Assembly: GCF_009669305.1 (NCBI RefSeq)
Contig: NZ_SADB01000005.1
Span: forward strand, 183,565 to 247,564
Length of the DNA: 64,000 bases
Reading direction: 5' to 3'
Source: Ancylomarina sp. 16SWW S1-10-2
GTDB lineage: Bacteria > Bacteroidota > Bacteroidia > Bacteroidales > Marinifilaceae
A program made the position numbers and the translations under genes. Positions 1 through 8,527 of the stretch are shown in pieces. Position 1 is the first letter of the stretch; the number at the start of each line of letters is the position of its first letter. Below the pieces are notes generated by a model. That model was not told the origin of the DNA and searched no databases. It saw only the letters and a list, made by a program, of their open reading frames with translations.

Positions 1-42
1 TTGAAGACAAAATCAAAAATTTAAAGTTTACAATTTAAAATC

Positions 43-57
43 TGGCACAATATTTAC
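43..57 (+). promoter_or_regulatory. Shared upstream element, sigma-54-like
   Basis: The 15 bases tggcacaatatttac occur here, about 51 bases before the first lipoprotein start, and again at 1223-1237 before its paralogue. The TGGCAC part with a second block about 10 bases downstream resembles a sigma-54 -24/-12 promoter (TGGCAC-N5-TTGC), but the -12 block reads TTAC rather than TTGC. It may instead be another regulator site or residue of the gene duplication. Confidence 0.4.
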
Positions 58-107
58 ATTATAGGTTAACAGAAATCAACCCGAATCTCAAAATAAAGAT
101 CGAAAAT

Positions 108-959
108 ATGAATCGTATTATCATTGCATTATTAATTCTACCATTTTTTATTGCTTGTAATCAAAAAGAAATAAAACAGCTTAAGGAACAAAATCTTGCT
201 CTTGCAAAAGTTACAAGCGAAAAAGAAATCGCAATTAATGATTTTGTTACAACGCTAAATTCAATTGAGGAAAATCTAGATATTATTCGAGTAAAAGAAA
301 AAATTGTCACTGAAAACTCTGAAAATCCAGACAAATCACAAAGAACTAAAATAGAAAGCACCCTTACTTCAATCAATGATATTTTAGAGCAAAACCGCTT
401 AAAAATTGATAATTTAGATAAAAGAATCAATAAGAGTTGGTACCAAAATTCAAAACTTAGAAAACTGACTACAAGATTAAAAAATGATGTAACAAGTAAG
501 GAAGCCGACATTGTAATTCTTACAGAACAAATTGCTAAACTAGATATCAAAATTGATGGTTTAAACACACAAGTTGATAACTTAAACACAACAGTTACAG
601 ACTTAGCAACACAAAATACTGAAAATTCTAAATTGATTGAAGAAAAAACGAATAGCTTAAATACAGCATATTACTATATAGGAACGGCTTCGGATTTAAA
701 AGAAAAACAAATTGCTTCAAAAAAAGGCGGAATTATTGGCGTTGGATCAACAACCATTTTAGATGAAAATTTTAATACAAAAGAATTCAAAGAAATAGAT
801 ATTCGTGAAACGAACTTAATCCCTATCAAAGGAGAAAAAATTGATTTAGTTACAACACATCCTCTTAGCTCATTTAAATTTGAAGCAGGCAAGGGCTTAT
901 CAATAATTAATATTGAACAATTTTGGAAAAGTTCTAAATACCTTGTTATTAAAATTTGA
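108..959 (+). CDS. Coiled-coil lipoprotein, Cbp1-like, copy 1
   Basis: Predicted outer-membrane or periplasmic lipoprotein of 283 residues. A short hydrophobic signal ends in the lipobox-like FFIAC (Cys17). Residues about 20-185 are heptad-rich and lysine/glutamate-rich, as in a long coiled coil. The C-terminal 100 residues form a globular-looking module containing TAYYYIGTASDLKEK, THPLSS and FWKSSKYLVI. This architecture resembles what I recall as the Cbp1-type collagen-binding adhesin family of Bacteroidota; the family name comes from memory and collagen binding is not shown by the sequence. A close paralogue starts at 1285. This copy uses A/T-ending codons more than copy 2, suggesting lower expression or more relaxed selection. 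Confidence 0.75.
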   Translation: MNRIIIALLILPFFIACNQKEIKQLKEQNLALAKVTSEKEIAINDFVTTLNSIEENLDIIRVKEKIVTENSENPDKSQRTKIESTLTSINDILEQNRLKIDNLDKRINKSWYQNSKLRKLTTRLKNDVTSKEADIVILTEQIAKLDIKIDGLNTQVDNLNTTVTDLATQNTENSKLIEEKTNSLNTAYYYIGTASDLKEKQIASKKGGIIGVGSTTILDENFNTKEFKEIDIRETNLIPIKGEKIDLVTTHPLSSFKFEAGKGLSIINIEQFWKSSKYLVIKI

Positions 960-993
960 TAATCAAATACTACTGGAGCTACTTAAAAGAAAG

Positions 994-1015
994 ACTATCC
1001 TATCGGATAGTTTTT
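994..1015 (+). terminator. Rho-independent terminator after copy 1
   Basis: The stem actatcc/ggatagt with a four-base loop is followed by a run of five T, 35 bases after the stop of the first lipoprotein. It separates the two paralogues into independent transcription units. Confidence 0.75.
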
Positions 1016-1222
1016 CAACTTTTAGAACATATATTCCTATTTAAGTAAAACAATTGCATTACATAATTGTGTATTTGCACCACAACAGTGGGGAAATATT
1101 CCACAACTTATTTCCACAACATATTATACAGTTTGTTACACTCCTGTTATTACTCATTAAAAAATGCAGGTACAGAGAACTTTACCTGTCAATTCTCAAT
1201 AAACTCGCTACTTCAACATTTT

Positions 1223-1237
1223 TGGCACAATATTTAC
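1223..1237 (+). promoter_or_regulatory. Shared upstream element, second copy
   Basis: Identical to positions 43-57 (tggcacaatatttac) and placed about 48 bases before the start of the second lipoprotein, nearly the same distance as in the first copy. Sequence around it is not otherwise strongly conserved, so the 15 bases look functionally retained. The match to a sigma-54 -24 box is good and to the -12 box imperfect. Confidence 0.4.
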
Positions 1238-1284
1238 TATATTTATTATTGAATTTATTTTGAAAAAACGAATAGAACATGACT

Positions 1285-2139
1285 ATGAAACGTATTATTA
1301 TTGCATTATTAATCCTACCTTTTTTTATTGCTTGTAACCAAAAGGAGCTTGAACAATTAAAGGCTGATAAGGTACAACTTACAGAAACACTTAAACAAAA
1401 AGAGGTTTCTATCAATGATTTCGTATCTACTTTGAATTCAATCGAAGAGAATCTTGAGATCATTAAAGAAAAAGAGAAAATTGTAGCAGTAGCTTCAGAA
1501 ACACCTACAAAATCTCAAAAACAAAAAATAGCTAAGAACATAGCTTCTATCAACAATTTAATCGAGCAAAATAATGCTAAGATTGCTGAGTTAGATAAGA
1601 AACTTAAAAGTAGCTGGTACCAAAACTCTAAGTTGAGAAAATTAACAGAACGTTTGAAAGCTGATGTTGCTCAAAAAGAAGCTGACATCGCTGCTATGAA
1701 AGAGCAAATTGCTCAACTTGATATTAAAGTTGAAGGTTTAAACTCTAACGTTACTAAATTGAACACTGCAGTTACTGAATTGACTACAGAAAATGCTGAT
1801 CAAGCAAAAACTATTAGCGAAAGAACAACTTCTATGAACACTGCTTACTATGTAGTAGGTTCTACTTCTGAGCTAAAAGCTAAGAATGTAATTTCTACTA
1901 AAGGTGGTATCATCGGAATTGCTTCTGCTAAAGTTTTAAATGAGAATGCTGATACAAAAGAATTTAAGAAAATTGATATCACTGAAACTACTTTGATTCC
2001 TGTTGAAGGAAAGAAGATTACAATGGTAACTACTCACCCTGCAAACTCATACAAGTTTGAAGAAGGTAAAGGAATTACTATTACTAATGCTGACGAATTT
2101 TGGAAATCTTCAAAATTCCTAGTAGTTAAAGCTCGATAA
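1285..2139 (+). CDS. Coiled-coil lipoprotein, Cbp1-like, copy 2
   Basis: Paralogue of the gene at 108-959: same signal (MKRIIIALL, FFIAC), same coiled-coil middle and same C-terminal module with TAYYVVGSTSELK, TTHPANSYKF and FWKSSKFLVV. I start it at 1285 because MKRIIIALL aligns with the start of copy 1; an ATG at 1279 in the same frame is possible. Codons are strongly biased (AAC, ACT, GCT, GGT preferred), unlike copy 1, which suggests an abundant surface lipoprotein. It has its own upstream element at 1223-1237 and its own strong terminator at 2173-2209. The assignment to a collagen-binding family is from recalled family resemblance only. Confidence 0.78.
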   Translation: MKRIIIALLILPFFIACNQKELEQLKADKVQLTETLKQKEVSINDFVSTLNSIEENLEIIKEKEKIVAVASETPTKSQKQKIAKNIASINNLIEQNNAKIAELDKKLKSSWYQNSKLRKLTERLKADVAQKEADIAAMKEQIAQLDIKVEGLNSNVTKLNTAVTELTTENADQAKTISERTTSMNTAYYVVGSTSELKAKNVISTKGGIIGIASAKVLNENADTKEFKKIDITETTLIPVEGKKITMVTTHPANSYKFEEGKGITITNADEFWKSSKFLVVKAR

Positions 2140-2615
2140 TCAATATATGGTTGAGTTTTAAGGTTGTCCAAGAAAGGCTGTTCATTACGAACAGCCTTTT
2201 TTATTTTTAGTTTTTTTCCTTTTCCATCCCATAAAATAAGGGGTAATTTACAAGACTTGAGTTTAGCATTTCTTCAACAAAAAGAAAAATATTTTAGATT
2301 GGCTTAAAGGTTAGTTTCTTGTACTTTTTCAGCCTGAAATTACTATAATTACAAGTGTTATTGGTTTTACACAGTAAATAGTCAACAAGAATCAGCCTAA
2401 CTTAATTCTTTTGTTTACTATTTGCATTTAAGGCGAAAAGTAAAGACTAGCAGTCTTAGCGAAAAAAACATTCCTTAAATTACAACATAGGCCTAATGCA
2501 TATTTATTATGCTTAAACCCGATTTTTATTCCTGATATAAAATGTCCTTGCCATGTTATATTATCCTAATTAATTCGTATTTTTATTTATTCTAAATAAA
2601 TGAAAGCAATTAAAT
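2140..2615. other. 476-base intergenic region, mostly empty
   Basis: Apart from the terminator at its left end I see no gene, RNA or clear promoter motif. Base composition is A/T-rich and there is no open frame with family resemblance. Confidence 0.55.
2173..2209 (+). terminator. Strong terminator after copy 2
   Basis: The stem aaaggctgttc/gaacagccttt around a short loop is followed by T-rich sequence. Ends the transcript of the second lipoprotein. Confidence 0.85.
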
Positions 2616-3002
2616 ATGAACAAAGTACATAACATCAATACACTTTACGCTCTACTTCTAATCCTATTGGGAGCATTTGGTTTCATTATGAGATATGTTG
2701 AAATGGGAGACACTCAATTTACAGCACTTATTCCCGCTGTATTTGGTCTTATCCTATTAAGCTTTACATCGGGAATTAAAAACGGAAATTCAGTAATCGC
2801 TCATCTGTCAGGCGTTTTAACACTTGTACTAGTTGTAATGTCAGTAGTAATGCTAAGCAAGGGTTTTGTAGCTGAATTCAACCTAGGACGTAAGCAAATT
2901 ATATTTCTTCTCGTTATAGTAGGAGGTATTTATAGTCTGCAAGCGCAATTCCGTCATTTTAAAGCACAACGTAAACCAAAGTCAAAGGCAAATTTGAAAT
3001 AG
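2616..3002 (+). CDS. Small four-helix membrane protein, function unknown
   Basis: A 128-residue protein with about four hydrophobic segments: residues 9-26, 33-50, 62-82 and 92-110. The tail is short and strongly basic (FKAQRKPKSKANLK) and, by the positive-inside rule, probably cytoplasmic. I do not recognise a family beyond a general resemblance to small integral membrane proteins of the TMEM14 size class, and I assign no function. It stands alone, with a hairpin terminator at 3030-3065 separating it from the convergent mevalonate operon. Confidence 0.65.
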   Translation: MNKVHNINTLYALLLILLGAFGFIMRYVEMGDTQFTALIPAVFGLILLSFTSGIKNGNSVIAHLSGVLTLVLVVMSVVMLSKGFVAEFNLGRKQIIFLLVIVGGIYSLQAQFRHFKAQRKPKSKANLK

Positions 3003-3029
3003 AATTAAAATTAACTTTATAAACTAAAT

Positions 3030-3065
3030 CCCGATTTACATTAGTAAATTGGGATCTGTTTTTTA
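3030..3065 (+). terminator. Terminator between convergent genes
   Basis: The stem atcccgattta/taaattgggat with a six-base loop is followed by a run of six T on the plus strand. It sits between the small membrane protein and the end of the mevalonate operon; the minus-strand tail is weaker. Confidence 0.75.
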
Positions 3066-4019
3066 TCAATTATTCTGATATACCGTAACTATTTTATGTC
3101 CTTTTATCTTGAGTAGCTCCTGAGTTTGACTGTAGTTTTGCGTAAAACCTAAAAGAAAACCACCACCTCCCGAACCACAAAGCTTAAGTGAAAACATCTT
3201 CTTTTCGAGACCTAGTTCCCATATGGAAAGGAATTCGTTAGGTATCATAGAACGGAAATGTTGTAATTGAAAGCTCGAAAGCTTCGCTACATTATTAAAG
3301 AAGGGTGTAGACTCACCTTTAATCAATTCTTCAATACAGCTGTTGTTGAGCGGAATGAATTCCTTTTTTATTTGTTCGGAATAGACTTCTTCTTCACAAG
3401 ATTTAAGAAAGGCCTTAACCAATGGAGCCGTATTACCTTGTTTATCGGTATCAACTAAAAATATAGCACTATTCTGACCAAACTTACGACCAGGAAGGGT
3501 TACCAATTCTATCTTTTGTGAATTATGAATCAGCAAAGGCAATTTTAGATATGAATTTAAAGGATCTAAGCCCGAACTTTGTCCATGAAAACCCGATTCC
3601 AATTGAGAAAATATGCTTTTTAATTCAGTAATTTGCTCTGCTCTAATAATTCGATTATTAGGTATAGTTTTTATAGCATACTTCTTATAAATGGCTGCAC
3701 ACAAAGCTCCAGAACTACCCAAACCATAACTTTCGGGTATGCTCGACTCAAAATACAAACCTCTAGTAACATCCTTTTTTAACAGCTTAAGATGAATAAA
3801 GGAATCGAACTGATTTTCTTCTATATAATCACAAAATTTCTGAAGTTCCAAATTCGATCGGCGAGCAAAAAGCCTATCAGTATATTTATTCTCATCGATA
3901 AAACTCAACTCGCCTTTAAAATGCGTGTAGGGTATACTTAATCCCATAGAATTAAACAGGACAGCATACTCCCCAAAGAGTAAAATTTTAGCGTAATATT
4001 GTTCGGGTCTATGATTCAT
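3066..4019 (-). CDS. mvk: Mevalonate kinase (GHMP family)
   Basis: Phosphorylates mevalonate to 5-phosphomevalonate with ATP, in the cytoplasm. The 317-residue product has the three GHMP-kinase signatures: an N-terminal substrate region (KILLFGEYAVL), the ATP loop ESYGLGSSGALCAA near residues 115-128, and the C-terminal motif KLCGSGGGGFLLGF. HGQSSGLDPLNS near residue 165 matches the region carrying the catalytic aspartate of mevalonate kinases. It is the last gene of the mevalonate cluster and starts 9 bases after the decarboxylase stop. Placement beside mvaD, HMG-CoA reductase and Idi2 supports mevalonate over other GHMP substrates. Confidence 0.88.
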   Translation of the reverse strand: MNHRPEQYYAKILLFGEYAVLFNSMGLSIPYTHFKGELSFIDENKYTDRLFARRSNLELQKFCDYIEENQFDSFIHLKLLKKDVTRGLYFESSIPESYGLGSSGALCAAIYKKYAIKTIPNNRIIRAEQITELKSIFSQLESGFHGQSSGLDPLNSYLKLPLLIHNSQKIELVTLPGRKFGQNSAIFLVDTDKQGNTAPLVKAFLKSCEEEVYSEQIKKEFIPLNNSCIEELIKGESTPFFNNVAKLSSFQLQHFRSMIPNEFLSIWELGLEKKMFSLKLCGSGGGGFLLGFTQNYSQTQELLKIKGHKIVTVYQNN

Positions 4020-4028
4020 TTCAAAGTC

Positions 4029-5066
4029 TTATTTAATTCTTTTAGGTCCGTCTCCCATACCATCCTGAATATATTTTCCATCTTCCATAAGGTCAACTAA
4101 GTCTTGCTTTATAAAATTCAAAACAACATTCTCTTCAGCTTTAGGATATAAAAGGTGAATATTTGGACCTGCATCCAAGGTAAAACATAAAGGAGTTTGC
4201 GTTTTCTCCCTAAAGGTCTTAATCCGTTCGATGACAGTCAATGTATTCGGTTTTAACAAGGTGTAGGATGGATTCGAACTCATCATTAAACCATGCAAAC
4301 TAAGTGCTTCATTCTCTACAATTCGAATAAATCGATTAAAGTCTCCATTTGCTAATACATCAAGTAATTCAGACATGTTTAATCGTGCCTGTTGAAAACG
4401 AGCACTTGCATAAGGATGATTATTCATTAATGCGTGACCAGCCGTACTCGACACTTTTTTTGCAGAGGAATCTATCATCAAAATCGTATCCTGAAGATCT
4501 TGAAAAATAGGATGAATCGTATCTTTTAGAGGGATAGCATAATAATCTGAGCTCTCTAAATAGCCTTCCGAATCACCCCAAATAGCATAGTTTCCAAATA
4601 CCGAGCGAGAAGCACTCCCCGAACCTAAACGCGCAATTCTACTAGCTTTTTGTAGAAAAAAACTCTTTGGCATTTCCATTTCATCAATTGCCTCTTGCAT
4701 AGAGCAAAGACAAAGTGCAAGAGCACTCATTGCTGAAGCCGAGCTCGCAATACCTGCCGAATGTGGAAAAGTATTTGAGCTTGATATTTTAAGTTGATAT
4801 TTAGTGACACAAGGTAAATCGTTCGCAACAGAATTTATAAATCGACTCAACTTGTCCTCAAAAGCTTTATTCTCTTTTCCTTCGAAAAGGTATATGAGAT
4901 CTTTCTCACCATCCTTTTTGAGCGAATAAGTGAGTTCGAAACGAGATACCGCGTTTTTTAAACTCATGCTTAAGGAAGGATTACAAGGTAATTGAACCTC
5001 CATTTTGCCCCAATATTTAATCAGAGCTATATTAGATGGGCTTTCCCAAATGATCGTATTTTTCAT
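4029..5066 (-). CDS. mvaD: Diphosphomevalonate decarboxylase
   Basis: Converts 5-diphosphomevalonate to isopentenyl diphosphate with ATP, CO2 and phosphate release. At 345 residues it has the usual family length. Visible family features are the N-terminal NIALIKYWGK, the phosphate loop SAGIASSASAMSALA near residue 105, GSGSASRSVFGNYAIW around 150, and DAGPNIHLLYP near the C-terminus, where the aspartate is the expected catalytic base. It lies between the GYDIA kinase and mevalonate kinase on the same strand. A 107-base gap separates it from the GYDIA kinase, the largest gap within the cluster, and could hold an internal promoter. Confidence 0.92.
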   Translation of the reverse strand: MKNTIIWESPSNIALIKYWGKMEVQLPCNPSLSMSLKNAVSRFELTYSLKKDGEKDLIYLFEGKENKAFEDKLSRFINSVANDLPCVTKYQLKISSSNTFPHSAGIASSASAMSALALCLCSMQEAIDEMEMPKSFFLQKASRIARLGSGSASRSVFGNYAIWGDSEGYLESSDYYAIPLKDTIHPIFQDLQDTILMIDSSAKKVSSTAGHALMNNHPYASARFQQARLNMSELLDVLANGDFNRFIRIVENEALSLHGLMMSSNPSYTLLKPNTLTVIERIKTFREKTQTPLCFTLDAGPNIHLLYPKAEENVVLNFIKQDLVDLMEDGKYIQDGMGDGPKRIK

Positions 5067-5173
5067 CCAAGTATAATTTTATATTCTGGTCGGATGGAAG
5101 CCGCCATTTTATTTGTTTTTGAGTATGTTAAAGCTTTTCTCATGGCCCGACACATTCTACTAAATTTATTTTC

Positions 5174-6109
5174 TTACAAATCAACTTCATCTTCGAGCAC
5201 CATATTCCCCCAAGGGATAAGTGTATTTAAGCTTTTAGATTTGAAATAATTTGTCAATGTATTTTTGTCCCAATCGCTTCGAACCATTGCAAAATCGCCA
5301 CCCCAAGCACCTAAGGATTTAATGGATCCTTCAAAATCGGAAAAAGCTAATTTCTTAATACTTGATAAGCCTAATAAGCTTGATATAATAGCTTCGTGCT
5401 CATCAATAATCTTATCAAAATCTGAAGCCAATACGGCATCTAAAAGATTCAGTGATAAACTAGAAATTTCTTGAATTTCACGCGTATAATCTCTGTCTTG
5501 AGCTAAAAATCGTTTAACCTCATCTTCTGATTTTTGCTTTTTTCCCAAATACAAAAAGTAAATCTGATCTTTAAATTTTGGAGAAAAAATACAAGCTTCA
5601 GTCCAGATCTTATTATTTACTCTCTGAAAAAGAATAGGTGTATTACTCTGTGCACAAGCAATGTCGTAGCCCGATGCTTTTGATACTTTACCTAGCAAAT
5701 CGAATGCATCCACCTTAGCCCACTGAGCAATATTATTAATTAGAGTTGAACTAGAACCTAAGCCCCAATCTCTATTAAAATTTAAATGCGTTTCCAATCT
5801 AAAATTTGTACCGTTAAGAAAATCTGGATTCATCGATAAAACTTGTTTCAAAAGCTCAGCAATAAATTTTTTCTCATCAGATATATTCTGATTTCCCCCT
5901 ACAATCTCCTCTTGAGAAAGCTTAAAATTTAGCCACTCAGCATCATTCTCATAGGCTTGCCAAATTAAACCCTCATCCGAATTGGGATGCACGGCAAGAG
6001 ATTGTCCATACTGAGTCGGAACACCCAAGGATAAAGCCCCTTTCAACACCAAATACTCTGCAGTAATCAGGAGTTTCCCATTCGAATAATAAAACTGTTT
6101 TTGTTCCAA
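5174..6109 (-). CDS. GYDIA-family GHMP kinase, candidate phosphomevalonate kinase
   Basis: A 311-residue GHMP-superfamily kinase with SNGKLLITAEYLVLKGA at the N-terminus, the ATP loop WGLGSSSTLINN near 135 and the diagnostic GYDIACAQS near 165. Members of this family recur in Bacteroidota beside mevalonate genes. The cluster has mevalonate kinase and the decarboxylase but no other kinase for the intervening step, so I infer that this protein phosphorylates 5-phosphomevalonate. That assignment rests on context rather than on a motif specific for the substrate. It begins 6 bases after the HMG-CoA reductase stop. Confidence 0.75.
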   Translation of the reverse strand: MEQKQFYYSNGKLLITAEYLVLKGALSLGVPTQYGQSLAVHPNSDEGLIWQAYENDAEWLNFKLSQEEIVGGNQNISDEKKFIAELLKQVLSMNPDFLNGTNFRLETHLNFNRDWGLGSSSTLINNIAQWAKVDAFDLLGKVSKASGYDIACAQSNTPILFQRVNNKIWTEACIFSPKFKDQIYFLYLGKKQKSEDEVKRFLAQDRDYTREIQEISSLSLNLLDAVLASDFDKIIDEHEAIISSLLGLSSIKKLAFSDFEGSIKSLGAWGGDFAMVRSDWDKNTLTNYFKSKSLNTLIPWGNMVLEDEVDL

Positions 6110-6115
6110 ATCTAC

Positions 6116-7441
6116 TTATTTAGTATTTCTAATGGCTTTCAAAAAATTTTCAACCTCACTATAACTTACAGTTGATTTAGCAAATCGAGTTTGAGCCTTC
6201 AGTTTCTCAGCCTTATTAGCATTGAAGGTATTCAGCAAGTTTGATAAATGCATTTTCATATGTCCATGCTGAATTCCTGTAGTTACCAATGAGCGAATTG
6301 CACCAAAATTATTAGCTAAGCCAGAAGCAGCTGTCATCATCATAAGTTCCTTTGCTGAAGGATCACCCAAAAGTTCAAGTCCTAGTTTTGCTAAAGGATG
6401 AAGCTTTGTTAAACCACCAACAGTACCCAAGGCAAGTGGTAATTTCAGTTCGTATTTAAAACGACCGTCACTAATTGTAGCCTTGGTCAAACTTTTATAT
6501 TTTCCTGTTTGCGATGCCCAAACGTGAGCATTCGCTTCAACAGCTCTAAAGTCATTCCCCGTTGCCAATGCCACAGCATCAACCCCATTCATAATTCCCT
6601 TATTGTGCGTACAAGCTCGGTAAACGTCGAGCTCAGCAATTTGTGTTGCTTTCTTAAATTTATTGGCAAAATCCTCACCAGACATACCATCAAAAACATC
6701 ATCTAAATCCTTAATATCACACTCAACCCAACATTCCACTAGGCAATCAGGGGTGTAGTTTGATAAAATCGACATGATAATCTCACAGTCACGCTCCTCA
6801 TCGGTCCAATCTTTTTGGCTTTGAATAAATGATTCCAAAGTGCTAGCCATCATCTCCAAACAAGAGTTTATAAAATTAGCACCCATGGCATCGAGCGTAT
6901 CAAAACTCACGTGCAGCTGATAATAGTTCTCCATTTCATGACTCATATCAACTAAAGACAAGTCTGAAATACCACCACCACGACGTCGCATATTTTTAGT
7001 TAAACCATGCGTTGCACACAACAACTCTTTCTTCAAGTCAGGAAAAGCTTGCTTTAAACGGTCACTTTTCCCATTCCACAAGAAATGAACCTGCCCTGTT
7101 TTTTCAACAGAAACAACCTTTGCTTTAAAACCACCACGACTAGCCCAAAACTTAGCTGAACGCGAAGCTGCGGCAATCACAGAACTTTCCTCCGTAACCA
7201 TTGGAAGGTGATACACCTTATCGTTTATCACGAAATTAGGCGCAATTCCAAATGGCAAAAAGAAATTTGATAAGGTATTCTCACTAATCTCATCTAACAA
7301 ATTCTGCTGCTCTAGATCATCCAATCTGAAATAATCCAAATCCGCTTCAATTTGCGCTCCCTTTCCACTTATATCTCCCAAGCACCTTAATTTTTCAATA
7401 CGTGAAAGCTTCGAAAAGCCTGTTATTATCTTATTGTCCAT
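6116..7441 (-). CDS. mvaA: Hydroxymethylglutaryl-CoA reductase, class II type
   Basis: Reduces HMG-CoA to mevalonate, the committed step of the pathway. The 441-residue protein lacks membrane segments and has the length and motifs of soluble bacterial class II enzymes. Catalytic-site candidates are the glutamate in TEESSVIAAAS (about residue 82), the lysine in HNKGIMNGVDAVALATGNDFRAVEA (about 280), the aspartate in the same block, and the histidine in TTGIQHGHMKMHL near 390. Class II enzymes commonly use NADH, although cofactor choice cannot be read securely here. It overlaps no gene: 39 bases follow the isomerase stop and 6 bases precede the GYDIA kinase. In this operon it is likely biosynthetic rather than degradative. 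Confidence 0.93.
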   Translation of the reverse strand: MDNKIITGFSKLSRIEKLRCLGDISGKGAQIEADLDYFRLDDLEQQNLLDEISENTLSNFFLPFGIAPNFVINDKVYHLPMVTEESSVIAAASRSAKFWASRGGFKAKVVSVEKTGQVHFLWNGKSDRLKQAFPDLKKELLCATHGLTKNMRRRGGGISDLSLVDMSHEMENYYQLHVSFDTLDAMGANFINSCLEMMASTLESFIQSQKDWTDEERDCEIIMSILSNYTPDCLVECWVECDIKDLDDVFDGMSGEDFANKFKKATQIAELDVYRACTHNKGIMNGVDAVALATGNDFRAVEANAHVWASQTGKYKSLTKATISDGRFKYELKLPLALGTVGGLTKLHPLAKLGLELLGDPSAKELMMMTAASGLANNFGAIRSLVTTGIQHGHMKMHLSNLLNTFNANKAEKLKAQTRFAKSTVSYSEVENFLKAIRNTK

Positions 7442-7480
7442 AAGGATATTTTTTACACCAAATTCTTCAATCTCATTTTA

Positions 7481-8473
7481 CTAACGAAGATTCAAATAAG
7501 CCTCGGCTAACTTTAGCCCCTTAACTTGACTCTCGATATAAGATTCAAGCACTGAATATTCGTCCTGAGCGTATTTTAATAAAGCTGAAGCCTGCCCATA
7601 AATAGCTGGCATCTTACTTTTTTTCATCAAATAATAACCATCTAAACAGGATGTAATTCCTCCTGATATGATTAATTCTTTACACTTAATACTTTTATTA
7701 TTCTCATAAATATGGTTTGCCCATTGGAGCATCTCATCAGCATTATGACCTATTTCACTCAAAGATTCCAAGACTTGCTCTGCCTTTTCAGGATGACGCA
7801 TTAATTCAATTTTTGCAAAATTAGTTCCGCCAAAAGCTCCAAACTCTAGGGCTTGAAGAGGCAATTTTAAAAGAGCCTCTATACTCTTAGGCCCCATGCC
7901 TTGTCCAACTTCTTTTACAATTAGTGGCACCTTAATTTCCTCCATAAATTCTTGCAATGTTTCTAAAGGAGAACGCAATAATTGATCTCCCTCAGGCTGC
8001 AAGCTTTCCTGCATCGGGTTTATATGTACAATTAAACCATCAGATCGCAAATTTTGAAGCATAGCTTCAACTTTATCCAAAGCCTTCTCTTTAATCAATG
8101 TTTCAATCTGACAGATACCTAGATTCGCATAAAGAGGCAAATCATCACCAATGACTGATCGCATATCGAAGTCAGCAAAATGAGCCTTACTATCGAGTAA
8201 GGAACGACACGAGCCTAGGCCCATTCCCATTCCGAATTGAGCGCAAGCACGAGCTAAATTCAAATTGATTTTAGCTGCTTTTTCGGTTCCACCCGTCATA
8301 CTCGAAACCCAAATTGGTGTGCGCAATTGCTTACCCAAAAACTCAAAAGGCTTCAATTCCTTTTCAGGATGTGCACTTAAAAGAGGTTCATAATAAAACC
8401 GCTTATCTCCCAATGCATTTTCCATATGCGAAAGGAGAGCCAAATCAATATGATCTCGTTTTCTGTCAGTCAT
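7481..8473 (-). CDS. fni: Type 2 isopentenyl-diphosphate delta-isomerase (FMN)
   Basis: Interconverts isopentenyl and dimethylallyl diphosphate using reduced FMN. The 330-residue protein has the family N-terminus RKRDHIDLAL, the flavin-binding stretch SSMTGGTEKA, the HINPMQESLQPEGD block containing the conserved glutamine/glutamate pair, IVKEVGQGMG, and the FGGTNFAKIE loop. It is the first pathway-specific gene after the acyl-CoA dehydrogenase and supplies the step after the decarboxylase. Start at 8473 gives MTDRKRDH, close to the usual start of the family. Confidence 0.92.
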   Translation of the reverse strand: MTDRKRDHIDLALLSHMENALGDKRFYYEPLLSAHPEKELKPFEFLGKQLRTPIWVSSMTGGTEKAAKINLNLARACAQFGMGMGLGSCRSLLDSKAHFADFDMRSVIGDDLPLYANLGICQIETLIKEKALDKVEAMLQNLRSDGLIVHINPMQESLQPEGDQLLRSPLETLQEFMEEIKVPLIVKEVGQGMGPKSIEALLKLPLQALEFGAFGGTNFAKIELMRHPEKAEQVLESLSEIGHNADEMLQWANHIYENNKSIKCKELIISGGITSCLDGYYLMKKSKMPAIYGQASALLKYAQDEYSVLESYIESQVKGLKLAEAYLNLR

Positions 8474-8527
8474 TATTTTTTTCTGTTATCAGTTGTTGGT
8501 TATCGGTTGTCTAAACTTACTTTATCC

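Larger units (their letters stand above)
960..1284. other. Intergenic region between lipoprotein paralogues
   Basis: This 325-base gap holds the terminator of copy 1 and the shared upstream element of copy 2. The rest shows no convincing gene: the open frames at 1054-1263 have no family resemblance and no conserved start context. Confidence 0.6.

Noticed and set aside
1090-1122. Two DnaA-box-like sequences (tattccaca, atttccaca) in a lipoprotein spacer
   Set aside because: Each matches TTATCCACA at only about seven of nine positions, there are no further boxes, and no dnaA or other origin genes are nearby.
1054-1263. Open frame of 69 codons between the lipoproteins
   Set aside because: No family resemblance; it overlaps the shared promoter-like element and has the composition of A/T-rich non-coding DNA.
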